Below, piece by piece: positions 46,325 to 59,668 of a stretch of 64,000 nt of DNA (positions are counted from its first letter, which is position 1; the number at the start of each line of letters is the position of its first letter). The notes below the pieces were generated by a model that was not told the origin of the DNA, made no database searches, and was given only the letters and a program-made list of their open reading frames with translations. Both the position numbers and the translations under genes were made by a program. Source of the DNA: an uncultured Cellulomonas sp. (lineage in GTDB: Bacteria > Actinomycetota > Actinomycetes > Actinomycetales > Cellulomonadaceae); NCBI RefSeq assembly GCF_947494015.1, contig NZ_CANLTL010000006.1:124001-188000 (forward strand), read 5' to 3'.

Positions 46325-46398
46325 TGGGCCTAACAGGACTTGAACCTGTGACCTCTTCCTTATCAGGGAAGCGCTCTAACCGCCTGAGCTATAGGCCC
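46325..46398 (-). tRNA. tRNA-Ile (anticodon GAT)
   Basis: 74-nt cloverleaf: acceptor GGGCCTA/TAGGCCC, discriminator A, D-arm GCTCAGGCGGTTAGAGC, anticodon loop CTGATAA, T-arm CAGGTTCAAGTCCTG. CCA is not encoded. Confidence 0.97.
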
Positions 46399-46481
46399 GC
46401 ACTCGACACCCGGTCACCCCGGGCGCCGGACGAGACTACCGCAGCGTGGCCACAGGTCCCAATCCGGCGCCACCGGCGCCG

Positions 46482-47425
46482 TCAGTCGTCGGTCAGCGTG
46501 ACGTTGACCCCGCCGACCAGCGCGGCGGTGATGTTGTAGAGGAAGGCGCCGATCGTGGACAGCGCGGTGAGCAGGACGACGTCGACGATGGCGACCACGG
46601 CGGCACCGGACACCACCCGGGGGAACTCCACCACCGCGAGCAGGTCGATCGGGGACTCCTCACCCACGACCTCGGTGATCATGTCGTTGATCGTGGTGAA
46701 CACCGCCAGGCTGTCGAGCACGAGCCAGACCACGGCAGCCGCGACCACGATCATGATGCCGATGGCGAACGAGAGCAGGAACGACAGCTTCATCACCGAC
46801 CACGGGTCCACCCGCGACAGCGACAGCCGCACGCGGCGCGGCCCGGCCTCGCCGGCGGGCGCCGGGGTGGGACGTGCGGCGGGCCGCGGGGTGGCCGGAC
46901 GGGTCGCGGTGTCGGCGGTCATGGCGGGGTCCACCTCGCGGTCCGTGCCTCGCGGGCCGTCGCCCCGGGTCGTGGTCGGATCACCGGAGCCGGGGGCGAC
47001 CCCGGTGACCGCGGTGGTCGCGCTGCGGAAGGCGCGGCGCATGGCGCCCGCCGCCGCGCCGCCGGCAGCGGCGGCGCGCGCCCTGGCCTGAGCGGCCGCG
47101 GTGGGGGCGTCCTCGTCGGCGACGGGCTCCGCGGTCCGGGTGGGGGGTGTGCGCTCCGCGGTCGGCGAGGGGCCTGACGACGTGATGCGCGAGGCGGCGG
47201 GCGAGGGACCGCTGCTGGACGGACCCGAGCCGGACTGACCCGTGCTGGACGATCCCGTGCTCGACGAGCGGGGGCTCGACGTCCCGGCGGCCGCGGTCGT
47301 CGTGGTCGGTGACGTCGTGGCCGGTGACGTCGTCGCACCCGACACGTTCGCCGTCGCGGGGATCCCGGTCTGCGGCGCCGGCCGCTTGCGCGGGGGGATC
47401 GACGGCGGAGTCGGCTGGTCGGTGC

Positions 47426-47429
<4 letters not shown>
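46482..47429 (-). CDS. DUF3566 transmembrane protein
   Basis: 315 residues. Residues 1-195 are a low-complexity Thr/Ser/Pro/Ala region, disordered and cytoplasmic. The conserved DUF3566 part (about 198-315) begins [23 protein letters not shown] and has two membrane helices with a loop between. Always directly downstream of gyrA in actinobacteria; function unknown. ATG 47,429 overlaps the gyrA stop (ATGA). The long N-terminal extension varies between species. Confidence 0.92.
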
Positions 47430-50092
<2,663 letters not shown>

Positions 50093-50174
50093 CGTCTACC
50101 TCGTCTCATGCGTGCGGCCTCGCCGCCGGTCCCTGCGAACGTCCTGCTGGCGCCGGCCCTCGGGCCGGCCCGGG

Positions 50175-52226
50175 TCAGATGTCGAGGAACCTCACGTCCT
50201 TGGCGTTGCGCTGGATGAACGACCGGCGGGACTCCACGTCCTCGCCCATGAGCACCGCGAAGATCTCGTCGGCGGCGGCCGCCTCGTCCAGATTCACCTG
50301 CAGCAGCGTGCGGTGGTCGGGATCCATCGTCGTGTCCCAGAGCTCGGAGTAGTCCATCTCGCCGAGGCCCTTGTAGCGCTGGATGCCGTTGTCCTTCGGG
50401 ATCCGCTTGCCGGCGGCCTGCCCGGCGGCGACCACCGCGTCCCGCTCGCGGTCGGAGTACACGTAGTCGTGCTCGGAGTTGGACCACTTGATGCGGTACA
50501 GCGGCGGCTGGGCGAGGAAGACGTGCCCGTTCTCGATCAGCGGGCGCATGTAGCGGAACAGCAGCGTCAGCAGCAGCGTGCAGATGTGCTGGCCGTCGAC
50601 GTCGGCATCGGCCATCAGCACGATCTTGTGGTAGCGCAGCTTGGTGAGGTCGAAGTCCTCCCCGATCCCGGTGCCGAACGCGGTGATCAGCGCCTGGACC
50701 TCGGCGTTGCCGAGCGCCTTGTCCAGCCGGGCGCGCTCGACGTTCAGGATCTTGCCGCGGATCGGCAGGATCGCCTGCGTGCGCGGGTTGCGGCCACGCA
50801 CGGCGGAGCCACCGGCCGAGTCGCCCTCGACGATGAAGACCTCGCACTCGTCGGGCTTGTTCGACTGGCAGTCGCGCAGCTTGCCCGGCATGCCGCCGGA
50901 CTCCAGCAGGCCCTTGCGCCGGGTCGCCTCGCGCGCCTTGCGCGCCGCCATCCGCGCGGCTGCGGCCTGCATGGACTTGCGGATGACGTCTCGGGCCTCG
51001 CTCGGGTGGGACTCCAGCCAGTCGCCGAGCTGGTCGTGCACCACCTTCTGCACGAAGGCCTTGGCCTCCGTGTTGCCCAGCTTGGTCTTCGTCTGGCCCT
51101 CGAACTGCGGCTCGCCGAGCTTGATGGAGACGACCGCGGTCAGCCCCTCGCGGATGTCGTCACCGGTGAGGTTGTCGTCCTTCTCCTTGAGGATGTTCTT
51201 CTCCTTCGCGTACCGGTTGACGAGCGACGTCATCGCGGCACGGAAGCCCTCCTCGTGGGTCCCACCCTCGGTCGTGCTGATGTTGTTCGCGTAGGTGTGC
51301 ACCGACTCCGAGTAGGCGTTGGTCCACTGCAGCGCGATCTCCACCGAGATGCGCCGCTCGGCGTCCTCGGACTCGAAGTCGATGATCTCCGGGTGCACCA
51401 CCTCGACCTTCTTGGCCGAGTTCAGGTGCTTGACGTAGTCCACGAGGCCGCCGTCGTACTTGTAGCTGACGCGGCGGCGCGTCGGTGCGGGGTCGTCCGT
51501 GATCGCCGGGGTCGCGTCGGTGTCCCCACCCGCGACCTCGTCCTCGGTGCCGGCGTGCTCGGGTCGCTCGTCGGTCAGCGAGATCCGCAGCCCCTTGTTG
51601 AGGAACGCCATCTGCTGGAAGCGCGACCGCAGCGTCTCGAAGTCGTAGACGGTCGTCTCGAACGTCTCCGGGCTGGCCCAGAACGTCACCGTCGTGCCGG
51701 TCACGTCGGTGGTCCCGACCTCGGCGAGCGGTGCCTGCGGGACGCCGTTGCGGTAGTCCTGCTGGTACACCCGTCCGCCGAGGCGCACCTCGACCGCGAG
51801 CCGCTCCGACAGAGCGTTCACCACGGAGACGCCGACGCCGTGCAGGCCGCCCGAGACGGAGTAGCCGCCGCCACCGAACTTGCCGCCGGCGTGCAGCACG
51901 GTGAGCACGACCTCGACCGCGGGCTTGCCCTCGCTCTTGACGATGTCGACCGGGATGCCGCGGCCGTTGTCGACGACGCGGACGCCGCCGTCGGCGAGCA
52001 GCGTCACGTCGATGGTGTCGCAGTACCCGGCCAGGGCCTCGTCCACCGAGTTGTCGACGACCTCGTACACCAGGTGGTGCAGGCCTCGCTCACCGGTGGA
52101 GCCGATGTACATCCCAGGACGCTTGCGGACCGCTTCGAGGCCCTCGAGGACGGTGATGTTGCTGGCGTCGTAACCGCCCGCCGACGTCGTCTCGGGAACA
52201 CCGGTGGGCAGGGTTTGCTCGGCCAC
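50175..52226 (-). CDS. gyrB: DNA gyrase subunit B
   Basis: 683 residues. GHKL ATPase domain with [23 protein letters not shown] and [15 protein letters not shown]; transducer; TOPRIM domain with [10 protein letters not shown], the [12 protein letters not shown] motif and DADVDGQHI. An acidic insert (about 225-260, [16 protein letters not shown]) lies in the ATPase-transducer region as in many actinobacteria. GTG 52,226 is preceded by AAGGAG at a rather long 11-base spacing; upstream in-frame starts lack support. Confidence 0.98.
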   Translation of the reverse strand: MAEQTLPTGVPETTSAGGYDASNITVLEGLEAVRKRPGMYIGSTGERGLHHLVYEVVDNSVDEALAGYCDTIDVTLLADGGVRVVDNGRGIPVDIVKSEGKPAVEVVLTVLHAGGKFGGGGYSVSGGLHGVGVSVVNALSERLAVEVRLGGRVYQQDYRNGVPQAPLAEVGTTDVTGTTVTFWASPETFETTVYDFETLRSRFQQMAFLNKGLRISLTDERPEHAGTEDEVAGGDTDATPAITDDPAPTRRRVSYKYDGGLVDYVKHLNSAKKVEVVHPEIIDFESEDAERRISVEIALQWTNAYSESVHTYANNISTTEGGTHEEGFRAAMTSLVNRYAKEKNILKEKDDNLTGDDIREGLTAVVSIKLGEPQFEGQTKTKLGNTEAKAFVQKVVHDQLGDWLESHPSEARDVIRKSMQAAAARMAARKAREATRRKGLLESGGMPGKLRDCQSNKPDECEVFIVEGDSAGGSAVRGRNPRTQAILPIRGKILNVERARLDKALGNAEVQALITAFGTGIGEDFDLTKLRYHKIVLMADADVDGQHICTLLLTLLFRYMRPLIENGHVFLAQPPLYRIKWSNSEHDYVYSDRERDAVVAAGQAAGKRIPKDNGIQRYKGLGEMDYSELWDTTMDPDHRTLLQVNLDEAAAADEIFAVLMGEDVESRRSFIQRNAKDVRFLDI

Positions 52227-52376
52227 GTCGGGTGGTACTCCTTGCGTCGTGCACGCGCGCGGACCATGCCGGGAGGGCGGATCAGTCCGGGGCGCTGGAT
52301 TTCCGGGCGCAGACGCGCCAGGAATGACCTCCACAGTCTACCTGGCGACAGGGGTCAGCCCCCCGATCCGGGGGCG

Positions 52377-53018
52377 TCACCCCCAGGTGTCCCGCGGACC
52401 ACGCCCCGGCACCGACCGCGGACCTCGTTTGAACCCCGGCCCGCTGGGCCCCAGGACACGCACCTCGCGGACCACGTCCTCGCCGACGTCGTCGGCCAGG
52501 CGGCGCAGCAGCTGCGGGACGAGCAGCCGCAGGTTCGACGCCCAGCTGGTGGAGTCGGTGCGGACCGTCAGGACGCCGTCCTCGAACGTCTCGGGCTCGC
52601 AGTGGTCGGCGACCTGGTCCCCGACCACGTCCCGCCAGCGGCCGACGACGCCCCCGACCGACACGTCCTCGGTCCAGCCGCGGTCGCGGACCAACGCGGC
52701 CAGGGTGTCCGCGACGAGGCGCGGGTCGCGGCCGTCCTTGCCCGGCGCCCCGCGTGGTGGGTCGAGCGGCGTGCGCCGTCTGGCCTCCTGACCAGGGCGG
52801 ATACCGCGCGCGGCCGCCGCAGCCTTGGCCCGGTTGAGCGCCGCACGAGCCACCTCGGCGGGCGGCGTGAGGTCGACCCGCTGACCCACGGGGCGCACGT
52901 CCTCGCCGGCCGGCCGGGTGTCGGCACCCCCGCCCGGCGGCGGCTCGACGTCGGACCGCTCGACGTCGGGCCGCTCGAGGTGGGGCGGCTCACGGGGCGG
53001 GAGCCGGTCAGACGGCAC
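52377..53018 (-). CDS. DUF721 family protein (DciA-like)
   Basis: 213 residues. The DUF721 core is about 100-180: [46 protein letters not shown] in shorter blocks, typical of the recF-gyrB gap in actinobacteria. DUF721 proteins include DciA, proposed to load the replicative helicase where DnaC is missing. The N-terminal 95 residues are Pro/Arg/Asp-rich. GTG 53,018 overlaps the end of recF by 11 bp. Confidence 0.88.
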   Translation of the reverse strand: MPSDRLPPREPPHLERPDVERSDVEPPPGGGADTRPAGEDVRPVGQRVDLTPPAEVARAALNRAKAAAAARGIRPGQEARRRTPLDPPRGAPGKDGRDPRLVADTLAALVRDRGWTEDVSVGGVVGRWRDVVGDQVADHCEPETFEDGVLTVRTDSTSWASNLRLLVPQLLRRLADDVGEDVVREVRVLGPSGPGFKRGPRSVPGRGPRDTWG

Positions 53019-54219
53019 GCGCGACCCGGCCGTCCATGACGTCGACGCGGCGCCCCGCGAGCTGCTCGGGGACGTCCCCCGCGACCGCGGCGGTCACCAG
53101 CACCTGCCGGGCATCGGCCACCAGCGTCGCGAGCCGGTCACGGCGCCGGACGTCGAGCTCGGCGAAGACGTCGTCCAGGATGAGGACCGGCTCGCCGTCC
53201 TCGCCCCAGTCCGACACCCAGTCCGGACCGTCCGGCTCGGTCAGCAGCCGGTAGGACGCCAGCCGCAGCGCCAGCGCGATGGACCACGACTCCCCGTGGC
53301 TCGCGTACCCCTTCGCCGGCAGACCGCCCAGCGTCAGCACCAGGTCGTCGCGGTGCGGGCCCACCAGGCACACCCCCCGCTCGACCTCCTTCGGCCGCAG
53401 CCGGCCCATCGCCTCCATGAGCCCCGCCTCCAGCGCCGCCGCGTCCGGGCGGTCCGAGGCCGGCGGCGTCCCCGCGGGCTGGTCGTGCGCGTCGTCCGCG
53501 CCGAGGGCCGCCTCCAAGGACGACCGGTAGGTGATCCGCGCCTCGCCCTGGCCCGAGCTGACCTGCTCGTACGCCGCGGCGACCCGCGGCTGCAGCTCGC
53601 CGACCAGGGCCAGCCGCGCGGCGATGATCTGGGCGCCGGTCTGGGCCAGCTTGGCGTCCCACACGTCGAGCGTGCGCAGGTCGGCCGACCCCCGCGAGCC
53701 CCGGACCGCCGCGCCGGCGGACTTCAGCAGCGCGCTGCGCTGGCGCAGCACCCGCTCGTAGTCGGCCACCACGGACGCCATCCGCGGGGTGACCAGCAGG
53801 GACAGCTCGTCGAGGAAGCGCCGGCGGCCGTCGGGGTCGCCCTTGACCAGGGCGAGGTCCTCGGGCGCGAAGAGCACGGTCCGCAGGATGCCCAGCACGT
53901 CCCGGGCTCGCGGGACCGGGGACCGGTTGATCCGGGCCCGGTTCGCCTTGCCGGCGGTGACCTCGATCTCGACCAGGGTGGGACGGTCGGCGCGCACCAC
54001 GCGCGCCCGCACGACCGCCCGCGGCGCACCGGCCCGGACGAGCGCCGCATCCGTCGGCACCCGGTGGCTGGCGAGGGTCGCGACGTAGCCGATCGCCTCG
54101 ACGAGGTTCGTCTTGCCCTGGCCGTTGGGGCCGACCAGGGCCGTGATCCCCGGTTCCAGCTCGAGGTCGACGCCCTGGTAGGACCGGAAGTCGGTCAACG
54201 ACAGGTGCGAGACGTACAC
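53008..54219 (-). CDS. recF: DNA replication and repair protein RecF
   Basis: 403 residues, SMC-like ATPase without a long coiled coil. Walker [10 protein letters not shown] (residues about 30-38), signature near [15 protein letters not shown], Walker [14 protein letters not shown]. It loads RecA at single-strand gaps. GTG 54,219 opens with [13 protein letters not shown], the conserved RecF N-terminus. The middle region (about 230-265) has a small insert [12 protein letters not shown]. Between gnd and DUF721 as in streptomycetes. Confidence 0.97.
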   Translation of the reverse strand: MYVSHLSLTDFRSYQGVDLELEPGITALVGPNGQGKTNLVEAIGYVATLASHRVPTDAALVRAGAPRAVVRARVVRADRPTLVEIEVTAGKANRARINRSPVPRARDVLGILRTVLFAPEDLALVKGDPDGRRRFLDELSLLVTPRMASVVADYERVLRQRSALLKSAGAAVRGSRGSADLRTLDVWDAKLAQTGAQIIAARLALVGELQPRVAAAYEQVSSGQGEARITYRSSLEAALGADDAHDQPAGTPPASDRPDAAALEAGLMEAMGRLRPKEVERGVCLVGPHRDDLVLTLGGLPAKGYASHGESWSIALALRLASYRLLTEPDGPDWVSDWGEDGEPVLILDDVFAELDVRRRDRLATLVADARQVLVTAAVAGDVPEQLAGRRVDVMDGRVARAV

Positions 54220-54249
54220 GCCAGCTCCGGGGACGGCGGACGCGTGCGC

Positions 54250-55188
54250 TCAGCCGGCGACGGGCGGCTGGGCGTCACCCGTGCCGGACGGCGGCGCCTG
54301 CACGCCGGAGGTGCGCACCGCGTGACCGCCGAACTGCTGGCGCAGCGCGGCGACGGCCTGCATCGCGGGGGACGGCTCCTGGCGCGAGGAGAACCGGGCG
54401 AACAGCGCAGCCGAGATGACCGGCAGCGGGACCGCCGCGTCGATCGCCGCGTCGACCGTCCACCGTCCCTCGCCCGAGTCCTCGACGAAGTCGTCGATGC
54501 TGCCCAGCTTGGGGTCCGCCTCGAGCGCCTTGACCAGCAGCTCGAGCAGCCACGACCGCACGACGGTGCCGCGGGTCCAGGCCTTGAGGGTGCCGGGCAC
54601 GTCGGTGACGATGTCCTGGGTCTGGAGCAGCTCGTAGCCCTCGGCGTACGCCTGCATGAGGCCGTACTCGATGCCGTTGTGCACCATCTTCGCGTAGTGC
54701 CCGGCACCCACGCTGCCGGCGTGCACGAACCCCTCCTCGCGCGGACCCTCGGGGCGCAGCACGTCGAACACCGGCATGGCCGCCGCGATGTCCTCGGCCG
54801 CACCGCCGGCCATCAGCCCGTAGCCGTTGAGCAGCCCCCACACGCCGCCGGAGACGCCGACGTCGAGGTAGTGGATGCCGCGCGCGCCGAGCACCTCGGC
54901 CTGCACCAGGTCGTCCTTGTAGAACGAGTTGCCGCCCTCGATGAGGATGTCGCCCTCACCGAGCAGCTCGGCGAGGTCGTCGACGACGCCGCGCGTGATG
55001 GCGCCGGCCGGGACCATTACCCAGACGATCCGCTGCTCCGCCGGCAGTGCGGCGACCATGGCCTCGAGGGAGTCGACGTCGCTCACCTCGGGGTTGCGGT
55101 CGTAGCCGGTCACCTCGATCCCGCCCTTGCGCAGGCGGTCGCGCATGTTCGCGCCCATCTTGCCGAGACCCACCAGGCCGATGTGCAT
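54250..55188 (-). CDS. gnd: 6-phosphogluconate dehydrogenase, decarboxylating (short form)
   Basis: 312 residues. NAD(P)-binding GLVGLGKMGANM, GVSGGVWGLLNGYGLMAGG substrate loop, and catalytic K in GAGHYAKMVHNGIEYG. It oxidises 6-phosphogluconate to ribulose 5-phosphate. About 300 residues is the short, probably NAD-preferring class found between dnaN and recF in many actinobacteria. ATG 55,188. A Pro/Gly/Ala tail follows the helical domain. Confidence 0.95.
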   Translation of the reverse strand: MHIGLVGLGKMGANMRDRLRKGGIEVTGYDRNPEVSDVDSLEAMVAALPAEQRIVWVMVPAGAITRGVVDDLAELLGEGDILIEGGNSFYKDDLVQAEVLGARGIHYLDVGVSGGVWGLLNGYGLMAGGAAEDIAAAMPVFDVLRPEGPREEGFVHAGSVGAGHYAKMVHNGIEYGLMQAYAEGYELLQTQDIVTDVPGTLKAWTRGTVVRSWLLELLVKALEADPKLGSIDDFVEDSGEGRWTVDAAIDAAVPLPVISAALFARFSSRQEPSPAMQAVAALRQQFGGHAVRTSGVQAPPSGTGDAQPPVAG

Positions 55189-55203
55189 GGGGAAAACCCT
55201 CCG

Positions 55204-56334
55204 TCAGCTCGCGAACCGGATCGGCACCAACAGGTACCGGTACTCCTGAATGTCATCACCGTCGAGCGAGGTCTGCCCGGTGAACTCCACCGGCTTGTTG
55301 GGGTGCGTGAAGGAGAGTCGGACGAAGTCGGTGGTCAGGGCGCCGAGCCCGTCCAGCAGGAACTGGGGGTTGAACGCGACCGAGATGTCCTCCCCGACGA
55401 GCGCCGCCTCGAGCGCCTCGGACGCCTGCGCGTCGTCGCCCTGGCCCGCGTCGAGGACGACCTGACCCTCGCTGAACGACAGCCGGATCGGGGTGTTGCG
55501 CTCGGCGACCAGCGCGACGCGCTTGGCGGCGTCGATCAGCTGCGGCCGGGACACCACCGCGTGGATCGGCGTCTCGTCGGGGAAGAGCCGGCGCACCGCG
55601 GGGTAGTCGCCCTCGACGAGCAGCGAGGTGGTGTGCCGGCCGCCGGCCTCGAAGCCGATGAGGTCAACGCCGGTGCCGGTGGCCAGCGCCACGTTCACCT
55701 GCGGGGAGCCGCCGAGCGACTTGGCGGCGTCCGACAGCGTCCGCGCCCGCACCAGCGCGACCGCCGACATGTCCGGCGACGACGGCGTCCAGGTGAGCTC
55801 ACGCAGGGCCAGCCGGTAGCGGTCGGTCGCGAGCATGGTGATCCGCTCGCCCTCGATCTCCACCCGCACGCCGGTGAGCAGGGGCAGCGTGTCGTCCCGG
55901 CTCGCGGCGACCGTGACCTGCGCGACCGCCTGGGTCAGCGCATCGCCGTCGATCGTCCCGGAGACCGGCGGCATCACCGGCAGCGCGGGGTAGTCCTCGA
56001 CCGGCATCGTCAGCAGGGTGAAGCGGCTCGCGCCGCAGGTCACCGTGACCTTGGTGCCGTCCAGCACGACGTCCACCGGCTTGCCGGGCAGCGACCGGGA
56101 GATCTCCGCGAGCAGACGCCCGGAGACCAGCACCGTGCCGGGCTCGCTCACCTCGGCGGCAACCTCGGACCGGGCGGACACCTCGTAGTCGAAGCTGGAC
56201 AGGTGCAGCAGCCCGGCGGCGTCGGCCTCGATCCGCACCCCAGCGAGCACGGGCACGGGCGGCCGGGTCGGCAGCGAGCGCGCGGTCCAGGTGACGGCCT
56301 CGGCCAGGACGTCGCGCTCCACCCGGAACTTCAT
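55204..56334 (-). CDS. dnaN: DNA polymerase III beta subunit (sliding clamp)
   Basis: 376 residues, three clamp domains. N-terminus MKFRVERDVLAEAVTW, TLPLLTGVRVE and ATDRYRLA in the middle domain, C-terminal QEYRYLLVPIRFAS with the protein-binding pocket residues. It forms the ring that tethers polymerase III. ATG 56,334 follows GGGGAG with 5-base spacing. The gene lies after the presumed oriC on the same strand as dnaA. Confidence 0.98.
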   Translation of the reverse strand: MKFRVERDVLAEAVTWTARSLPTRPPVPVLAGVRIEADAAGLLHLSSFDYEVSARSEVAAEVSEPGTVLVSGRLLAEISRSLPGKPVDVVLDGTKVTVTCGASRFTLLTMPVEDYPALPVMPPVSGTIDGDALTQAVAQVTVAASRDDTLPLLTGVRVEIEGERITMLATDRYRLALRELTWTPSSPDMSAVALVRARTLSDAAKSLGGSPQVNVALATGTGVDLIGFEAGGRHTTSLLVEGDYPAVRRLFPDETPIHAVVSRPQLIDAAKRVALVAERNTPIRLSFSEGQVVLDAGQGDDAQASEALEAALVGEDISVAFNPQFLLDGLGALTTDFVRLSFTHPNKPVEFTGQTSLDGDDIQEYRYLLVPIRFAS

Positions 56335-56875
56335 GCCACTCCCCATCCGTCTGCACGCACGACGACGTCGCGGCGCGTTGGTGATTCGCCCGAACACTAC
56401 GCGAGGACCGGTGGCGGCCGGTACCGGGTCCGACGTCGGTCCGGGCTCGTCCGGGAGGGGTGCGGTGAGCGCCCCGCCGACGGTCCGCTCGCGTGCCGGC
56501 GGCCGGCCCGTCATCCCCATGAAGGCGTTGTGGATCGGGATGAAGATGACAAGGTCATCGTTGTCATCGCCTCTGTGCACCGTGTGGACGACGCGTCCCG
56601 GTGCAGGTCAGGCGGCTGACGGCGGTGTGGACGCCGTCGGGGACGCGTCCGGGGACGACCGCGACCTGTCGTGGACGGTCGTCCGGGCGTCACCCGGCGT
56701 CCACGGTTGTGTCATTCCGCGTCCACATGCGCTGTGCGGGCTGTCCACCGCCGTCCACAGAGATGTGCACAGGTGTGAACAGACGCGACGAGGACAGGTG
56801 GATGGGACCGGGTGTGACCCGGTCGCACCCGGTGCGCGGGCGTGGAGCGCCGCTGGGCGGGCGGGCGGCGACGGC
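56335..56875. other. oriC: Probable replication origin oriC (dnaA-dnaN intergenic region)
   Basis: 541 bp with no gene. It has a cluster of sequences close to the actinobacterial DnaA box TTGTCCACA: TGTGGATCG (56,529), TGTGGACGA (56,583; 8/9), TGTGGACGC (56,626), GCGTCCACA (56,719), CTGTCCACC (56,741), CCGTCCACA (56,751), TGTGCACAG (56,765) and TGTGAACAG (56,774). The stretch around 56,540-56,570 (GATGACAAGGTCATCGTTG) is the least GC-rich and a candidate unwinding site. Location between dnaA and dnaN is the actinobacterial norm. Confidence 0.75.
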
Positions 56876-58339
56876 TCAGCCGCGGTGCTGCTGCTTGATC
56901 CGGCTGGTGAGCTCGGTGACCTGGTTGTAGGTCGAGCGCCGCTCGGCCATCTGCTCGCGGATCTTGCGGTTCGCGTGCATGACGGTGGTGTGGTCGCGCC
57001 CGCCGAACGCCTGACCGATCTTCGGCAGGGACATGTCGGTGAGCTCGCGGCACAGGTACATCGCGATCTGGCGGGCGGTCACGAGCACGCGCGACCGGGA
57101 CGAGCCGCACAGGTCGTCGATCGTGAGACCGAAGTAGGCCGCCGTCTGGCCGATCACCGCGGAGGCGGTGATCTCCTCGGCGTTCTCGTCCGTGATGAGG
57201 TCCTTCAGGACGATCTCGGCCAGGGCCTTGTCGACCTGCTGGCGGTTGAGGTTCGCGAACGCCGTGACCCGGATGAGCGCGCCCTCGAGCTCGCGGATGT
57301 TGGTCGAGATCTTCGACGCGATGTACTCCAGCACGTCGTCGGGCGCCTGCAGGCGCTCGCTGCCGGCCTTCTTGCGCAGGATCGCGATGCGGGTCTCGAG
57401 GTCCGGGGGCTGCACGTCGGTGATCAGGCCCCACTCGAAGCGCGACCGCATGCGGTCCTCGAAGCCGTTGAGCTGCTTGGGCGGCAGGTCGGACGTGATC
57501 ACGACCTGCTTGTTCGCGTTGTGCAGTGTGTTGAAGGTGTGGAAGAACTCCTCCATCGTCTGTTCCTTGCCCTGCAGGAACTGGATGTCGTCGACCAGGA
57601 GCACGTCGACCTCGCGGTAGCGGCGCTGGAACGCGCCGGCCTTGTCGTCGCGGATGGAGTTGATGAAGTCGTTGGTGAACTCCTCGGAGTTCACGTAGCG
57701 CACGCGCACGCCGGGGTACAGGTTGTGGGCGTAGTGGCCGATGGCGTGCAGCAGGTGCGTCTTGCCCAGACCCGAGTCGCCGTAGATGAACAGCGGGTTG
57801 TAGGCCTTCGCGGGGGCCTCGGCGACTGCCACCGCGGCGGCGTGGGCGAACCGGTTGGACGAGCCGATGACGAAGGTCTCGAACAGGTACTTGGGGTTCA
57901 GCCGCGCAGGCTCGACGGCGATCGGCTTGCCGCCGTGCGTGCGCTGACCGGTGTACGCCGGCTGGAGGGGCTCGTCACCGAAGTCGTCGTCGTCCAGCAC
58001 GCGCGAGGTCTCGGTGGTGCCGTTGGTCGACACCGGTGGTCGCAGCGGCACCGGGTCCGCCACGCCGGTCTCCAGGTCCGGGTCCACCGTGATGGCGAAC
58101 CGCGCCTCGCGGCCCAGGGCGTGACTCAGGGCCGCGTTCACCTCGGAGCGGACCCGCGACTCGAGGTAGTCCTTGGTCAGGTCGTTGCGGACCGCGAGCA
58201 GCACGGTGCCGTCGAGCAGCCCGAGCGGCTTGGCGAGCTTGACGAACGCGAGCTGACGCGGTGTGACGTCGGGGCTGTCCTCGATCTGCGCGAGGGCGCG
58301 GTCCCAGACATGGGCGATGCTCTCGTCCTGTCCTGACAC
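56876..58339 (-). CDS. dnaA: Chromosomal replication initiator protein DnaA
   Basis: 487 residues. Domain [19 protein letters not shown], an acidic linker, AAA+ domain III with [15 protein letters not shown] (Walker A), [12 protein letters not shown] (Walker B) and [12 protein letters not shown], and domain IV with the DnaA signature [27 protein letters not shown] (residue stretches near 430-460). GTG 58,339 has GAGGA with a good 6-base spacing; ATG 58,345 and GTG 58,351 are alternatives. Two DnaA boxes just upstream suggest autoregulation. Confidence 0.98.
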   Translation of the reverse strand: MSGQDESIAHVWDRALAQIEDSPDVTPRQLAFVKLAKPLGLLDGTVLLAVRNDLTKDYLESRVRSEVNAALSHALGREARFAITVDPDLETGVADPVPLRPPVSTNGTTETSRVLDDDDFGDEPLQPAYTGQRTHGGKPIAVEPARLNPKYLFETFVIGSSNRFAHAAAVAVAEAPAKAYNPLFIYGDSGLGKTHLLHAIGHYAHNLYPGVRVRYVNSEEFTNDFINSIRDDKAGAFQRRYREVDVLLVDDIQFLQGKEQTMEEFFHTFNTLHNANKQVVITSDLPPKQLNGFEDRMRSRFEWGLITDVQPPDLETRIAILRKKAGSERLQAPDDVLEYIASKISTNIRELEGALIRVTAFANLNRQQVDKALAEIVLKDLITDENAEEITASAVIGQTAAYFGLTIDDLCGSSRSRVLVTARQIAMYLCRELTDMSLPKIGQAFGGRDHTTVMHANRKIREQMAERRSTYNQVTELTSRIKQQHRG

Positions 58340-58728
58340 GGTCATCCTCACTGCAGCTGGTCGCATTCCGGCCGTGAGTCTCGCACGGGCCCCGTGATCC
58401 ACACACTTGTCCACAGCCTGTGTGATCTTCGCGACCTGGCCGTGACCCGGGTGGCACGATGGGGATGCCGCGAGGCGTCCGCCGATGGGGGATCCTCCCG
58501 CGGCGTGGCGTCCCGGCGCCAGCCCCCTCGGGGTGATATCGGCCCCGGCTCCGGCATTTGACCCGCTCGCGCGCCGCGCGTAACGTTGGCGAGCCGCTTC
58601 GACGGCTCCCGCTGTCGTGCCCGCACGACGCGCGGTACGGCTCGCGCCCTACCTGTCGAGACGGCAGCAGATCCTGGCACCGCTCGCGCCCGAGCAGTGC
58701 GATCCCCGAAGTACTTGGAGAAACCCTC
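58340..58728. promoter_or_regulatory. dnaA-rpmH divergent promoter region with DnaA boxes
   Basis: 389 bp. Nearest dnaA, TGATCCACA (58,395-58,403) and the perfect box TTGTCCACA (58,407-58,415) lie where the dnaA promoter should be. Nearer rpmH, TTTGAC (58,557) and TAACGT (58,579-58,584), 16 bases apart, form a plausible rpmH promoter. That gives a leader of about 140 nt with complementary GC-rich segments. Otherwise nothing coding is seen. Confidence 0.65.
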
Positions 58729-58866
58729 GTGAGCAAGCGGACCTTCCAGCCGAACAACCGGCGTCGCGCGAAGACCCACGGCTTCCGCCTGCGCATGCGG
58801 ACCCGCGCGGGGCGCGCCATCCTCGCCGCCCGCCGGCGCAAGGGCCGCACCGAGCTCTCGGCCTGA
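58729..58866 (+). CDS. rpmH: 50S ribosomal protein L34
   Basis: 45 residues, almost entirely basic: [22 protein letters not shown] then [22 protein letters not shown]. This is the invariant L34 pattern. GTG 58,729 has TTGGAG upstream at a spacing of about 11 bases. First gene of the rpmH-rnpA-yidD-yidC-khpB-rsmG series. Confidence 0.97.
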   Translation: MSKRTFQPNNRRRAKTHGFRLRMRTRAGRAILAARRRKGRTELSA

Positions 58867-58876
58867 CGCCCTCTCC

Positions 58877-59236
58877 GTGCTCCCCGCGGCGTCACGCATG
58901 CGCCGCCCTGCTGACTTCGAGCAGGCGGTGCGTCGTGGTGCCCGCAGCGGATCGACGTCGCTCGTCGTCCACCTCCACCGCGACCCGGTCGCGCAGGAGG
59001 GGGCACGGGTGGGATTCGTCGTCGCCAAGTCCGTGGGGAACGCGGTCGTCCGCAACCGCGTCAAGCGCCGGTTGCGGGCCGTGGTGAGCCACCGGATCGA
59101 CCAGCTGCCCGACGGTGGGCGGCTGGTCGTTCGTGCGTTGCCGGCGGCTGCCGAGATGGAGTCGTCGGCGCTGGCCACCGACTTCGAGCGGGCACTGGCG
59201 GGCGCGACGCGTCGGTCGCGGGCCGGACGCCGGTGA
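58877..59236 (+). CDS. rnpA: Ribonuclease P protein component
   Basis: 119 residues. Basic protein that binds M1 RNA and the 5' leader of pre-tRNA. The RNR motif [18 protein letters not shown] (about 51-68) and an N-terminal [15 protein letters not shown] are typical. GTG 58,877 is ten bases after rpmH. The stop overlaps yidD (GTGA). Confidence 0.95.
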   Translation: MLPAASRMRRPADFEQAVRRGARSGSTSLVVHLHRDPVAQEGARVGFVVAKSVGNAVVRNRVKRRLRAVVSHRIDQLPDGGRLVVRALPAAAEMESSALATDFERALAGATRRSRAGRR

Positions 59237-59613
59237 CCTCCGGCGGGGGTGGGGTCGTGCGCGACGGCGGTGGAGCGAGCGAGCGCGGGTTCGCCGCGCG
59301 GTCGGACGACGTCGGCCGGGCGGCGGGGCGCGCAGGGGCACTGCTGCGCTCGGCCCCGCGTGTCGTCCTGGTGGGGCTGCTGCGTCTGTACCAGCGGGTG
59401 GTGTCGCCGTTGTACGGGCCGACCTGCCGCTTCTACCCGAGCTGCTCCCAGTACGCCGTGACTGCGATCGAGCGGCACGGAGCCGTCCGCGGCACAGGGC
59501 TCGCCGCCTGGCGACTGCTGCGGTGCAACCCGTGGAACTCCGGTGGGGTGGACGACGTGCCGCCGGCCAGGGGGCAGGATGGGCGCACCGGCCGGCCGCA
59601 CCACCAGCACTGA
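59233..59613 (+). CDS. yidD: Membrane protein insertion efficiency factor YidD
   Basis: 126 residues. The conserved core (about 44-105) has [33 protein letters not shown] and [17 protein letters not shown] (given as separate stretches), including three conserved cysteines. An N-terminal extension of about 40 residues is longer than usual and may mean a later start. Peripheral membrane protein helping YidC. Overlaps rnpA. Confidence 0.92.
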   Translation: MTSGGGGVVRDGGGASERGFAARSDDVGRAAGRAGALLRSAPRVVLVGLLRLYQRVVSPLYGPTCRFYPSCSQYAVTAIERHGAVRGTGLAAWRLLRCNPWNSGGVDDVPPARGQDGRTGRPHHQH

Positions 59614-59668
59614 GCTCACGCCCGCCGCGGGCACCGACGACTTCTGAACGACGTGAGGGAACGCACCG

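Noticed and set aside
52918..56619. 1,233-codon plus-strand ORF across recF, gnd and dnaN
   Set aside because: Covers three conserved genes on the other strand and contains no recognisable motif.
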